This document shows, piece after piece, positions 10,018 through 21,402 of a stretch of DNA of 33,957 nucleotides (its first letter is position 1; every line of letters begins with the position of its first letter). Below the pieces are notes generated by a model. It saw only the letters and a list, made by a program, of their open reading frames with translations. It did no database searches and was not told the origin of the DNA. Made by a program: the position numbers and the translations under genes. The DNA is from Mycobacterium sp. (lineage in GTDB: Bacteria; Actinomycetota; Actinomycetes; Mycobacteriales; Mycobacteriaceae), in contig JAKFVT010000047.1 in the NCBI GenBank assembly GCA_021732005.1, positions 1-33,957 of the forward strand. Reading direction: 5' to 3'.

Positions 10018-10341
10018 CTAGTCAGCGGTGAAGTCGAACTTTTCCAGCAATGCCTTGCGCTGCCGATCGCCGAGTCCGCGCAGGCGGCGGGTCGGGGCGA
10101 TCTCGAGCTCGGTCATGATTTCCTGCGCCTTGACCTTGCCCACCTTGGGCAGGGCTTCCAGCAGTGCGGAAACCTTCATCTTGCCGAGGACCTCGTCGGT
10201 CTCAGCGTCCTTGAGCACCTGCTTGAGGTTGGTGCCACCACGCTTGAGCCGATCCTTGAGCTCAGCTCGTGCGCGACGCGCGGCAGCAGCCTTCTCCAAC
10301 GCGGCTGCACGCTGCTCGTCGGTCAACTGGGGAAGGGCCAC
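10018..10341 (-). CDS. mihF: Mycobacterial integration host factor mIHF
   Basis: A small nucleoid protein of 107 residues that bends DNA and is essential in M. tuberculosis; it was first found as the host factor for phage L5 integration. It is unrelated in sequence to E. coli IHF. The N-terminal helix is rich in Ala, Arg and Lys (about 8-35). The C-terminal helix-two-turn-helix region (about 60-95) contains LPKVGKVKAQEIM and the DNA-contacting TRRLRGLGDRQRK. GTG 10341 is preceded by GGAGG eight bases upstream. It is the first gene of the mihF-gmk-rpoZ-coaBC unit and sits after a 470-bp intergenic region. Confidence 0.97.
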   Translation of the reverse strand: MALPQLTDEQRAAALEKAAAARRARAELKDRLKRGGTNLKQVLKDAETDEVLGKMKVSALLEALPKVGKVKAQEIMTELEIAPTRRLRGLGDRQRKALLEKFDFTAD

Positions 10342-10810
10342 GGGTTCCTCCGTCTCATCACCATCATTGTTTTGCCTGGGCCGGGTACTTCAGCCAGCGA
10401 CGCCGACCGTACCCACGCTCTCTGACGAAATCTAACCCCACCCCCTGCTTACCGGTGCAAAGCCGCAGGATATGGCCCAAGATCACCTTGTTCGAACAGC
10501 TGTCGGGACAGCCGTCCGCCTGCTCTGCGGCGGCGCGCGGATCTTCGCGACCGGGCGCGAAAATACGGCGCCACCTGCATGTTCTTCGACGACAGGTGGT
10601 TCGCCGGGGACCGGACACCCGTCCGACGGGATGGGCCGGGGCCAAATTTCACCTCACAGGCAGGTCGCGGCGTGTCGGGCGTGTCGAGACGGCCCCGTCC
10701 GCGCACTTACCGCACGCACAGCTGAGCGAAAGATTTTGCATAGACCAGCTACCTAACGTGGTCGATGTCGGGGTGTTCAGCGAGAAATTCGACCCTCGAA
10801 GGGGCGTGCC
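10342..10810. other. Intergenic region between divergent mihF and secreted-protein gene
   Basis: No convincing gene is found on either strand; open frames here lack family-like sequence or a sensible start. It must hold two divergent promoters. For mihF, a weak candidate is TTAGAT (10435-10430, minus) with TACGGT (10411-10406) at 18-bp spacing, giving a leader of about 60 nt. On the plus side, GAAGGGG at 10798-10804 is the Shine-Dalgarno of the 10811 gene; the sequence around 10744-10758 is A/T-richer and may hold its -10. In M. tuberculosis the interval between mihF and pyrF carries the PE15/PPE20 pair; no PE/PPE sequence is present here. Confidence 0.5.
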
Positions 10811-11242
10811 ATGTCCATCACACATTCCACCCGCGCTGCCGCACTGGCCGTCGGGATCACCATCGCGGGGCTGACGGTGGGAGCGGCGCCGGCCCTGGCC
10901 GACCCCGGCCCCGGGCCAGGACCAGGCCAGTGCGGCTTCCAGGGCTGCCAGGGACCCGGTCAGCGCGGTCCTGACGGACCCGGAGGCGATCGCCGCGGGC
11001 CTGGCCCGGCGGACTGGCGCGGCGGCCCTGGTGGCGGGCCTGGCGGGCCGCAATGGCGCGGCGACGACGACCGCGGCTGGCGACCCGGACCGCCGCCACC
11101 CGACCTCGGGTGGCGCGGGATCGACCAGGGCCGCTGGGACCATCAGCCGTTCAACTACAACGGCAACTGGGTCAACCCGGTCTTCGACCAGGGCTACAAC
11201 GCGTGGGGGTTCTGGCTGTTCGGGATCTGGATCCCGCTGTAA
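10811..11242 (+). CDS. Secreted Gly/Pro-rich protein with aromatic C-terminal motif, function unknown
   Basis: A 143-residue predicted exported protein. The signal peptide is residues 1-30 (cleavage after APALA). A low-complexity Gly/Pro/Arg-rich segment (about 31-100) follows, with Cys41 and Cys46 five residues apart, and then a compact aromatic C-terminus (about 101-143) with FNYNGNWVNPVFDQGYNAWG and ending GFWLFGIWIPL. The end is too polar upstream and too short to be a normal membrane anchor, but its last 13 residues are strongly hydrophobic. Similar-looking secreted proteins with a terminal FGIW-type motif occur in mycobacteria, but I cannot assign a function. The ATG at 10811 follows GAAGGGG. 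It converges on pyrF with 21 bp between stops. Confidence 0.8.
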   Translation: MSITHSTRAAALAVGITIAGLTVGAAPALADPGPGPGPGQCGFQGCQGPGQRGPDGPGGDRRGPGPADWRGGPGGGPGGPQWRGDDDRGWRPGPPPPDLGWRGIDQGRWDHQPFNYNGNWVNPVFDQGYNAWGFWLFGIWIPL

Positions 11243-11263
11243 GGCTCTGGCGGGCTGGAAGGC

Positions 11264-12088
11264 CTAAGCCAGGTAGGCGACTGCGTCACGCAGCTGCTCC
11301 CCCGCCGCCCGGACCGCGGCGACGTCCGGTCCGGCGCGCAGGACCTCCCGGCTCACCGCGGGCAACACCTGCCCGGGCCGGGCGCCCCCGAGACCGCCGA
11401 GCGCCTCGGGGCGGCCGCCCTGGGCGCCGACACCCGGCACCAGCACAGGCCCGCCGAGCTCACTGAGGTCGGGCACCACGTCCAGTGTGGCGCCGACCAC
11501 GACGCCGACCGAGCCCAGCTGCGGCTGGTCCGCCCGGTTGATCGCGGCCGCATCGTCGACGATCGCCTGCGCGACGGTGCGCTGCCCGGCCATGGCGCGC
11601 TGCACCGAGGCGCCTTCGGGGTTGGATGTCGCGGCAAGCACGAACACCCCCCGGCCATTGTCCGCGGCCAGATCCAAAAGCGGTTGCAGCGAACCGAATC
11701 CGAGATACGGCGAGGCGGTGACGGCGTCGGCGGACAAGGGTCCGTCTCCGGCCCACGCCTGGGCGTACGCCGCCATCGTCGACCCGATGTCGCCGCGCTT
11801 GGCGTCGGCGAGCACCAGCACACCCGCCTCCCGCAATGCGGCGATCGTGGTCTCGAGGACCGCGAAGCCCGCTGAGCCGTACGCCTCGAAGAACGCCACC
11901 TGCGGTTTGACGATCGCGAATCCGCTGTAGGCCTCTACGCAGATCTCGCTGAACCGGGCCAGGCCGTCGGCGCTGACCGGCAGCTCCCAGGCGCGCAGCA
12001 GCTCTGGGTGCGGGTCGATGCCCAGGCACAGCGGACCGCGCTCGGCGATCGCGGCCGCCAGCCGGGCGCCGAACCCGCGCTCAATCAT
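11264..12088 (-). CDS. pyrF: Orotidine 5'-phosphate decarboxylase (type 2)
   Basis: Final step of UMP synthesis, decarboxylating OMP. The 274-residue protein has the long-form bacterial signature LADAKRGDIGST (93-104) with catalytic Lys97 between Asp95 and Asp100, GIDPHPELL near the N-terminus (23-31) and the phosphate-binding region LVPGVGAQGG near residue 216. The ATG at 12088 lies nine bases after the carB stop; a nearby upstream ATG runs straight into a stop. Last gene of the pyr operon. Confidence 0.97.
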   Translation of the reverse strand: MIERGFGARLAAAIAERGPLCLGIDPHPELLRAWELPVSADGLARFSEICVEAYSGFAIVKPQVAFFEAYGSAGFAVLETTIAALREAGVLVLADAKRGDIGSTMAAYAQAWAGDGPLSADAVTASPYLGFGSLQPLLDLAADNGRGVFVLAATSNPEGASVQRAMAGQRTVAQAIVDDAAAINRADQPQLGSVGVVVGATLDVVPDLSELGGPVLVPGVGAQGGRPEALGGLGGARPGQVLPAVSREVLRAGPDVAAVRAAGEQLRDAVAYLA

Positions 12089-12097
12089 CGGCCCATC

Positions 12098-15439
<3,342 letters not shown>

Positions 15440-16561
15440 CTACTTCTCCCCCGCCATCAGGTCGATGAATTGGTCGAACAGGTAGTTCGCGTCATGTGGT
15501 CCTGCCGCGGCCTCCGGGTGGTACTGAACCGAGAATGCCCGTCCGTCAACGAGTTTGATGCCCTCGACGACGCCGTCGTTGGCACAGGTGTGACTGACCA
15601 TGGCAGGCCCGAAGTCCGTGTCGAATCGTTCGCCGGCTTCACCTTCCAGCGCGAAGCCGTGGTTCTGCGCCGTGATGGCGACGGTGCCGGTCTGGTGGTC
15701 GATCACCGGCACGTTGATGCCGCGGTGCCCGAACACCATCTTGTAGGTGGACCGGCCCAGCGCCCGGCCGAGGATCTGGTTGCCGAAGCAGATGCCGAAC
15801 AGCGGGATTCCGGCACCGAGCACCGCGCGGGTGACCCCGACGATGTGGTCGGCGGTCGCCGGGTCGCCGGGCCCGTTGGACAGGAACACCCCGTCCGGCC
15901 GCAGGTCGGCGATCTGCTCGAACGTCGCCCCGGCGGGGAGCACGTGGGTGGCGATGCCGCGTTTGGCGAAGTTGCGCGGGGTGTTGGTCTTGATGCCGAG
16001 GTCGATGGCCGCGACCGTGAACCGTTGTGCCCCTTCGGGTTCGACCGTGTATACCACGTCGGTCGACACCTGGCCGGCTAGATCGGCGCCCAGCATCGAG
16101 GGCTGGTTGCGGACCCGGCTCAGCAGTTCCTCGGTATCGGCGAGCGCGTTGCCGGAGAACACGCCGGCCTTCATCGAGCCGCGGGTGCGCAGGTGGCGCA
16201 CCACCGCGCGGGTGTCGATCCCGGCGATCCCGACGATGCCCTGCCGGGTGAGTTCGTCGTCGAGTGTCCCGGTGGCGCGCCAGTTCGAGGCCCGCGGCGA
16301 CGGGTCGCGCACGGCGTAGCCGGCCACCCAGATCTTGTCGCCGCGACTTTCAGCATCCTCATGGTTCCAGCCGGTGTTGCCGATCTGCGGGGCGGTGGCC
16401 ACCACGATCTGGCGGTGATAGCTGGGATCGGTGAGGGTCTCCTGATAGCCCGACATCCCGGTGGAGAACACCGCTTCGCCGAGAGTCTCTCCGACAGCAC
16501 CGAATTCGGTACCGGTGTAGACCCGCCCGTCCTCCAGTATCAGATGGGCTTTACCCGTCAC
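15440..16561 (-). CDS. carA: Carbamoyl-phosphate synthase small (glutaminase) subunit
   Basis: Releases ammonia from glutamine for CarB. The 373-residue protein has the CarA N-terminal domain (1-150) and a class I glutamine amidotransferase domain (about 182-370) with catalytic Cys258 in GICFGNQ, His348 and Glu350 in QYHPE. I choose GTG 16561: it has AGGAGA at the right spacing and overlaps the preceding stop as GTGA. A longer frame to 16585 would start inside the upstream gene. Confidence 0.98.
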   Translation of the reverse strand: MTGKAHLILEDGRVYTGTEFGAVGETLGEAVFSTGMSGYQETLTDPSYHRQIVVATAPQIGNTGWNHEDAESRGDKIWVAGYAVRDPSPRASNWRATGTLDDELTRQGIVGIAGIDTRAVVRHLRTRGSMKAGVFSGNALADTEELLSRVRNQPSMLGADLAGQVSTDVVYTVEPEGAQRFTVAAIDLGIKTNTPRNFAKRGIATHVLPAGATFEQIADLRPDGVFLSNGPGDPATADHIVGVTRAVLGAGIPLFGICFGNQILGRALGRSTYKMVFGHRGINVPVIDHQTGTVAITAQNHGFALEGEAGERFDTDFGPAMVSHTCANDGVVEGIKLVDGRAFSVQYHPEAAAGPHDANYLFDQFIDLMAGEK

Positions 16562-17088
16562 GCTGCTTCTCCTGTTGTCGTCCACCGGGCGTAGTCGCGG
16601 CGGTCGTCGCCGCGAAAGCCCGTATCAATCTCGGTGCCTGATGGCAGCCGCCACCGAATCGCCAGAATGCCTGCAAGCGATTCGGACTTGTTGCGGCCAC
16701 CGGGGATGACCTTTCCCGCCAGTCCGCGCTCGGTGCGGATGGCGGTGATGGCGTCTTGCGGAATCCAGATCGGCGTCGCCCCCGAACGCTCGAGCAGGAT
16801 GCCCTCGGGGTAGCCGGTCAACACCGCCTTCGACCGGTAGCCCAGGTCGCCGGCGGCGATGCGTTCCAGCCAATTGGGTGCCAGCGTACTGCCGATATAG
16901 AGGCCGCGGGTCGGTGCGACGGTGGCCGAGCCGAGCAGGTCGGGCAGGGCGGGTAACTCGCCGAGCAGATCCATCTGGCGCCGGGCCCGCTGCTTCCAGC
17001 CGCGCAGCATCCGGCCGATCAGCACACCGATGATGACGACGATCACGAACGCGAAGACGAACGATCCGATCGCCGTACCGGTATTCAT
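16558..17088 (-). CDS. PH-like membrane protein of unknown function within the pyr operon
   Basis: A 176-residue protein with one N-terminal TM segment (about 6-28), a basic stretch (WKQRARRQ, 31-38) that should stay in the cytoplasm, and a soluble domain (about 55-170) of beta-rich character with GLYIGSTLAPNWLERIAAG and IPQDAITAIRTERGLAGKVI, reminiscent of bacterial PH-domain membrane proteins. It corresponds in position to M. tuberculosis Rv1382. It overlaps pyrC by four bases (ATGA) and carA by four (GTGA), so it is fully embedded in the operon. No catalytic motif for pyrimidine metabolism is visible; a role in transport or in anchoring the pathway is conceivable but unsupported. Confidence 0.85.
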   Translation of the reverse strand: MNTGTAIGSFVFAFVIVVIIGVLIGRMLRGWKQRARRQMDLLGELPALPDLLGSATVAPTRGLYIGSTLAPNWLERIAAGDLGYRSKAVLTGYPEGILLERSGATPIWIPQDAITAIRTERGLAGKVIPGGRNKSESLAGILAIRWRLPSGTEIDTGFRGDDRRDYARWTTTGEAA

Positions 17089-18377
17089 GCGGGGCTCTTC
17101 CCGTCCCGCGCCGTGACCACACCGCGCAGCAGGGTCGCGGTGACCGTCGCCGGTAACGTCATCGCGGCGAACGGGGTGTTGGCCGAGCGGCTGGCCAGTT
17201 CGGTGCCGTCGACCACCCAGGTGCCGTCGGGGTCGACGACGACGAGGTTGGCCGGCTCCCCCACCTCCAGAGGGCGGCCCTGGTCGTCGAGCCCGACGAT
17301 GCGGGCCGGGTTCTCGCTCATCACCCGTGCGACGCCGCGCCAGTCCAGCAGACCGGTCTGCACCATCGTCTCGACGACCACCGACAGCGCGGTCTGCAGA
17401 CCGAGCATGCCGGGCCGGGCCCGGGAGAACTCACAGCACTTCTCGTGCTCGGCGTGCGGCGCGTGATCGGTGGCCACGCAATCCAGCACCCCGTCGGCCA
17501 GCGCCTGGCGCAGGGCCTGGGCGTCGGCGGCCTCGCGCAGCGGCGGGTTCACCCGGTTCACACCGTCGTAGCTGGCCAGCCTGCCGTCGTCGAGGAGCAG
17601 GTGATGCGGCGTGACCTCGGCGGTGATCGAAATACCCTGCTGCTTAGCCCATTTGATGATCTCGACCGTCCCGGCAGTGGACGCGTGGCAGATGTGTACG
17701 CGCGCCCCGGCGTCACGGGCCAGCAGCGCGTCACGGGCGACAATCGATTCCTCGGCGGCCCGCGGCCAACCCGCCAGGCCCAGCCGCGCGGCATTGGGAC
17801 CTTCATGCGCGACAGCGCCGACGGTGAGGCGGGGCTCTTCGGCGTGCTGGGCGATCAGCACGCCCAGGCCGGTGGCGTACTCGAGCGCCCGGCGCATCAC
17901 CAGCGGATCGTCCACGCACACACCGTCGTCGGAGAACAACTTGACCTGGGCGACCCCGCCGGCCATCAGGCCCATCTCGGTGAGTTGCTTGCCCTTGAGG
18001 CCCACGGTAACCGCGCCCACCGGGTGCACGTCGACCAGGCCGACCTGTTGACCGCGCCGCCACACGTGGTCGGTCACCACCGGGCTGTCGGCCACCGGGT
18101 CGGTGTTGGCCATCGCGAACACCGCGGTGTAACCGCCCAGAGCCGCAGCGGCCGAACCGGTTTCGATGTCCTCGGCATACTCGCGGCCGGGTTCGCGCAG
18201 ATGGGTGTGCAGGTCGACGAAGCCGGGAAGCAGCACCTGGCCGGTGGCGTCGATGACGTCGGCATCATCGGGGACGGCAAGCTTCGGGCCGATCTCGGCG
18301 ATCTGGCCGTCGGCCACCAGGACGTCGACCTGATCGCCTTCGCCGTAAAGGCGCACACCACGAAGTAACACGCTCAC
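17085..18377 (-). CDS. pyrC: Dihydroorotase (class I)
   Basis: Cyclises carbamoyl aspartate to dihydroorotate. The 430-residue amidohydrolase has the metal motif LHTHLREPG (56-64; His57 and His59 bind zinc), Asp151 in LFSDDG, His178 (AQHAE), His231 (ICHAS) and catalytic Asp304 (ATDHAPH). Class I enzymes of this length often pair with PyrB. The GTG start at 18377 overlaps the pyrB stop as GTGA. Confidence 0.98.
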   Translation of the reverse strand: MSVLLRGVRLYGEGDQVDVLVADGQIAEIGPKLAVPDDADVIDATGQVLLPGFVDLHTHLREPGREYAEDIETGSAAAALGGYTAVFAMANTDPVADSPVVTDHVWRRGQQVGLVDVHPVGAVTVGLKGKQLTEMGLMAGGVAQVKLFSDDGVCVDDPLVMRRALEYATGLGVLIAQHAEEPRLTVGAVAHEGPNAARLGLAGWPRAAEESIVARDALLARDAGARVHICHASTAGTVEIIKWAKQQGISITAEVTPHHLLLDDGRLASYDGVNRVNPPLREAADAQALRQALADGVLDCVATDHAPHAEHEKCCEFSRARPGMLGLQTALSVVVETMVQTGLLDWRGVARVMSENPARIVGLDDQGRPLEVGEPANLVVVDPDGTWVVDGTELASRSANTPFAAMTLPATVTATLLRGVVTARDGKSPA

Positions 18378-19327
18378 ACGCTCACCGCCTCGTCCGTGCC
18401 GACCAGCAGATGGAACAGAACCGCCATCCGGACATGCACACCATTGGAAACCTGTTGCAGCACAGCCGATTGCGACGAGTCGGCCGCCGCGAACGAGATC
18501 TCCATGCCGCGCAGCATCGGGCCGGGGTGCAGCACCACCGCATGCCCGGGCAGCACCGCCTGCCGGCGGTCGGACAGCCCGTAGCGGATGGAGTACTCGC
18601 GCTCGGAGGGGAAGAATCCGCCGTTCATGCGTTCGGCCTGCACCCGCAACATCATCACCGCGTCGGCGCCGGGCAGCTCGGCGTCCAGATCATGCGACAC
18701 CGTCACCGGCCAGTCGGAGACCCCGACCGGCAGCAGCGTCGGCGGTGACACCAGCACCACCTCGGCGCCCAGGGTGGCGAGCAGGTTGACGTTGGAGCGG
18801 GCCACCCGGCTGTGCAGGATGTCGCCGACGATCACCACCCGGCGGCCTTCGATGTCACCGAGGCGCTGGCGCAGCGTCAGCGCGTCGAGCAGCGCCTGCG
18901 TCGGATGCTCGTGGGTGCCGTCCCCGGCGTTGATGACGCAGGGACCGGTGCCGTCGTCCTCGAGCGTCCATTCGGCCAGCTGTTGGGCCGCGCCGGAGGC
19001 CGGGTGGCGGATGATCAGCGCGTCGGCGCCGGCGGCGCGCAGCGTCAGCGCGGTGTCCCGCAAGGATTCGCCCTTGGCCACCGAGGACCCCGAGGCGCTG
19101 ACGTTGATCACGTCGGCGCTCATCCACTTGCCTGCCACCTCGAACGACACCCGGGTGCGGGTGGAGTTCTCGTAGAACATCGTGATGATGGTGCGCCCGC
19201 GCAGGGTCGGCAGCTTCTTGACCTCGCGCCCGAGCAGCGCCTGCCGGAACCGGTCGGCGTTGTCCAGGATCGCGGTGGCCTCGTCGCGGGTCAGGTCGGC
19301 CGCGGACAGTAAGTGTCTGATCGTCAC
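18374..19327 (-). CDS. pyrB: Aspartate carbamoyltransferase catalytic subunit
   Basis: Condenses carbamoyl phosphate with aspartate, the committed pyrimidine step. The 317-residue protein has the carbamoyl-phosphate motif STRTR (55-59), SSVAKGES (81-88) with the loop lysine, RHPASG near 107 and HPGPMLRG near 266. GTG 19327 gives the N-terminus TIRHLLSAADL, which matches the M. tuberculosis protein; a TTG at 19348 would add seven unlike residues. No pyrI regulatory subunit is present; control is probably through PyrR. It lies 28 nt after pyrR. Confidence 0.97.
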   Translation of the reverse strand: MTIRHLLSAADLTRDEATAILDNADRFRQALLGREVKKLPTLRGRTIITMFYENSTRTRVSFEVAGKWMSADVINVSASGSSVAKGESLRDTALTLRAAGADALIIRHPASGAAQQLAEWTLEDDGTGPCVINAGDGTHEHPTQALLDALTLRQRLGDIEGRRVVIVGDILHSRVARSNVNLLATLGAEVVLVSPPTLLPVGVSDWPVTVSHDLDAELPGADAVMMLRVQAERMNGGFFPSEREYSIRYGLSDRRQAVLPGHAVVLHPGPMLRGMEISFAAADSSQSAVLQQVSNGVHVRMAVLFHLLVGTDEAVSV

Positions 19328-19355
19328 GATTGTCTGTTCTTCGCGCAAGCGCTCA

Positions 19356-19922
19356 TCAGCGGGCGGGCCCTCCCTGTGGTGCGATCCAGATACCTTCCAC
19401 GCCGTCGTCTTCGACCAGCCGCACCTTGACGTTCTCGCTGCGTGACGTGGGCACGTTCTTGCCGACGTAGTCCGCCCGCAGCGGCAGCTCGCGGTGCCCG
19501 CGGTCGACGAGGACCGCCAGCTGCACCACGGTGGGGCGGCCGATGTCGCGCAGGGCGTCCAGCGCCGAGCGGACCGAGCGCCCGGTGTAGAGCACGTCGT
19601 CGACGAGGATCACCAGGGCGCCGTCGATCCCCCCGGCCGGGATGGAGGTCTCCTCCAGGGCGCGGGGCGGCTTGAAGTCCAGGTCGTCGCGGTAGAGCGT
19701 GATGTCCAGGCCACCGCGCTCGACGGTGACGCCGGAGAATTCATGGATCTTGGCGGCCAGCCGGTTCGCGAGGGTGACGCCCCGGGTCGGGATGCCGAGG
19801 AGGATGACGCGGGGCGCATCGGGGGCGTCGAGAGCGGTCTTCTCGATGATCTGGTGGGCGATGCGGGAAACGGTTCTACCGACGTCCGCATCGGACATCA
19901 ATTCGCGGTCGGTGGAGCCCAC
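19356..19922 (-). CDS. pyrR: PyrR bifunctional pyr mRNA-binding regulator / uracil phosphoribosyltransferase
   Basis: Binds UMP and pyr leader RNA to repress the operon and can salvage uracil with PRPP. The 188-residue protein has the PRPP motif VILVDDVLYTGRS (104-116), the conserved IPTRG (44-48) and a basic C-terminal region for RNA. I take GTG 19922, preceded by GGAGG twelve bases upstream, because it matches the family length; in-frame ATG 19898 is the alternative and the frame extends upstream only through unlike sequence. First gene of the operon pyrR-pyrB-pyrC-x-carA-carB-pyrF. Confidence 0.96.
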   Translation of the reverse strand: MGSTDRELMSDADVGRTVSRIAHQIIEKTALDAPDAPRVILLGIPTRGVTLANRLAAKIHEFSGVTVERGGLDITLYRDDLDFKPPRALEETSIPAGGIDGALVILVDDVLYTGRSVRSALDALRDIGRPTVVQLAVLVDRGHRELPLRADYVGKNVPTSRSENVKVRLVEDDGVEGIWIAPQGGPAR

Positions 19923-19942
19923 GAGCTTTCCGGACCTCCTTC

Positions 19943-19960
19943 TCCGCCTCTCGGGACGGA
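19943..19960 (-). promoter_or_regulatory. PyrR RNA-binding hairpin in the pyr leader, beside the pyrR ribosome-binding site
   Basis: The minus-strand RNA reads UCCG-UCCCGAGAGG-CGGA: a 4-bp stem presenting a loop that matches the PyrR-binding consensus (UCC-N-GNGAGG). The pyrR Shine-Dalgarno GGAGG starts four bases after the stem. No terminator/antiterminator pair is seen, so the arrangement fits translational repression as reported for M. smegmatis pyrR rather than Bacillus-type attenuation. Confidence 0.75.
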
Positions 19961-19987
19961 TCGTTAAAGGATGTCGAACTGTCGGGC

Positions 19988-19993
19988 AGCCTA
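19988..19993 (-). promoter_or_regulatory. Candidate -10 box of the pyr operon
   Basis: The minus strand has TAGGCT here, which would start transcription near 19981 and give a leader of about 60 nt containing the PyrR loop. No good -35 is visible at 16-18 bp. Low confidence. Confidence 0.25.
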
Positions 19994-20031
19994 ACACCCC
20001 TTGCCGGCGGATCCCGAAACACGCCCGTCAG

Positions 20032-20037
20032 TAGAGT
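20032..20037 (+). promoter_or_regulatory. -10 box for a leaderless transcript of the beta-lactamase-fold gene
   Basis: TAGAGT ends seven bases before the GTG start at 20045, the spacing expected when transcription begins on the first base of the start codon. There is no Shine-Dalgarno between them and no clear -35. Confidence 0.4.
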
Positions 20038-20044
20038 TCTTACG

Positions 20045-21247
20045 GTGAACCTCGGGGACAACCGCACCTCCGTCGTGCAGGCAGTCGATTCCGGACTACT
20101 GGCCGGGGCCGTCACCCTGGCCTGGCAGCGGGGAAACATGCTGCAGGTCAACGAGATCGGGTATCGCGATGTCGAAGCCGGTCTGCCGATGCAGCGTGAC
20201 ACGATCTTCCGGGTCGCCTCGATGACCAAACCGGTGACGGTGGCGGCCGCGATGGCGCTCGTCGAAGAGGGCAAGCTCACACTGACCGATCCGGTCACCC
20301 GCTGGCTGCCCGAGCTGGCCGACATGCAGGTCCTGGTGGACCCGACCGGCCCTCTGGACCGCACCGTGCCCGCGCGCCGGCCGATCACGATCGACGACCT
20401 GATGACCCACCGCAGCGGGCTGGCCTACGTGTTCTCGGTGCTCGGCCCGATCAGCCGCGCCTACGGCCGGGTGTCGCTGCGCCAGGATCAGGATCACTGG
20501 CTCGCCGAGATGGCTCAGCTGCCGCTGGTGCACCAGCCCGGCGAGCGGCTCACCTACAGCCAGGCCACCGACGTGCTCGGCATCGTGATCTCCCGCATCG
20601 AGGGCAAACCGCTGCACACGGTCCTCGCCGAGCGGATCTTCGAGCCCCTGGGCATGTCCGACACCGGCTTCTTCATCTCTTCCGACAAGCGCGCCCGGGC
20701 CGCCACCATGTATCGCCTCGACCCCGAGTCGGGACTGCAGCACGACGCCATGGGTCCCATCCCGGTGACCGAGCCCCGGTTCTGTCAGGGCGGGGCCGGT
20801 CTGGTCACCACCGTCGACGACTATCTGCGCTTTGCCCGAATGCTGTTGGGCGGGGGTGACGTCGACGGGGTGCGGGTCCTTTCGCCGGAGTCGGTGCAGT
20901 CGATGCGTACCGACAGGCTGACCTCGGAGCAGAAGCAGTTCCCGTTCCTGGGTCTTCCGTTCTGGGTGGGCCGTGGCTTCGGCCTGAACCTGTCGGTGGT
21001 GACCGATCCGGCGAAGTCCGGGCAGTTGTACGGCCCCGGCGGGCTGGGCACGTTCAGCTGGCCCGGCGCGTACGGAACCTGGTGGCAGGCCGACCCGGCG
21101 AACGACCTGATCCTGATCTATCTGATCCAGAACTATCCGAACATGAGCGCGCCGGCCGAGGCGGTGGCCGGCAACACCTCGCTGGCCAAGCTGCAGTCGG
21201 TGCAGCCAAAGTTCGTCCGGCGCACCTACGGCGCCCTGGGTCTCTAG
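20045..21247 (+). CDS. Serine beta-lactamase-fold hydrolase (class C / EstB-like)
   Basis: A 400-residue cytoplasmic-looking protein (no signal peptide) of the beta-lactamase/PBP-like family. The SxxK motif is SMTK (Ser59 nucleophile, Lys62) and the Tyr motif is YSQ (Tyr171). The usual third motif is replaced by SWPGAYGTWW (338-347), as in esterase and transesterase members such as EstB or LovD rather than true beta-lactamases. Hydrolysis of esters is therefore more likely than antibiotic resistance, but the substrate is unknown. GTG 20045 is the first start after the promoter and has no Shine-Dalgarno. The gene is divergent from pyrR with 122 bp between starts. Confidence 0.88.
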   Translation: MNLGDNRTSVVQAVDSGLLAGAVTLAWQRGNMLQVNEIGYRDVEAGLPMQRDTIFRVASMTKPVTVAAAMALVEEGKLTLTDPVTRWLPELADMQVLVDPTGPLDRTVPARRPITIDDLMTHRSGLAYVFSVLGPISRAYGRVSLRQDQDHWLAEMAQLPLVHQPGERLTYSQATDVLGIVISRIEGKPLHTVLAERIFEPLGMSDTGFFISSDKRARAATMYRLDPESGLQHDAMGPIPVTEPRFCQGGAGLVTTVDDYLRFARMLLGGGDVDGVRVLSPESVQSMRTDRLTSEQKQFPFLGLPFWVGRGFGLNLSVVTDPAKSGQLYGPGGLGTFSWPGAYGTWWQADPANDLILIYLIQNYPNMSAPAEAVAGNTSLAKLQSVQPKFVRRTYGALGL

Positions 21248-21387
21248 TGTCGTGAGTCGGCGGGACCGGCGCTGCTGTCGATGTCCCGCTTGGCGCGCTG
21301 CAGCGGTTTGTGCAGGAAATGCGCACTGGCGCACGATGATTCGAGTAGATCGGCGACGACAGCGCGGCACTGGTTCGCGATGTGCGG

Positions 21388-21402
21388 GGAGGCTACGCCT
21401 CC
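21388..21402 (-). terminator. Possible weak hairpin at the nusB stop codon
   Basis: GGAGGC-TAC-GCCTCC is a perfect 6-bp stem with a 3-base loop that spans the nusB stop. There is no U-tract. It could help end the pepQ-efp-nusB message. The following 21248-21387 stretch between the convergent genes holds no supportable gene. Confidence 0.25.

Noticed and set aside
10472..10756. Plus-strand open frame in the mihF upstream region
   Set aside because: No Shine-Dalgarno, no leaderless -10 spacing, and a composition without protein-like features.
19923..20044. Bacillus-type transcription attenuator in the pyr leader
   Set aside because: There is a PyrR loop, but no G/C stem with a U-tract and no competing antiterminator.
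20045..21247. Antibiotic-resistance beta-lactamase
   Set aside because: There is no signal peptide, and the KTG motif is replaced by an esterase-type segment.
21244..21400. Possible short minus-strand gene ending near 21244 after nusB
   Set aside because: The frame has no start codon with a ribosome-binding site outside nusB and no recognisable motif.
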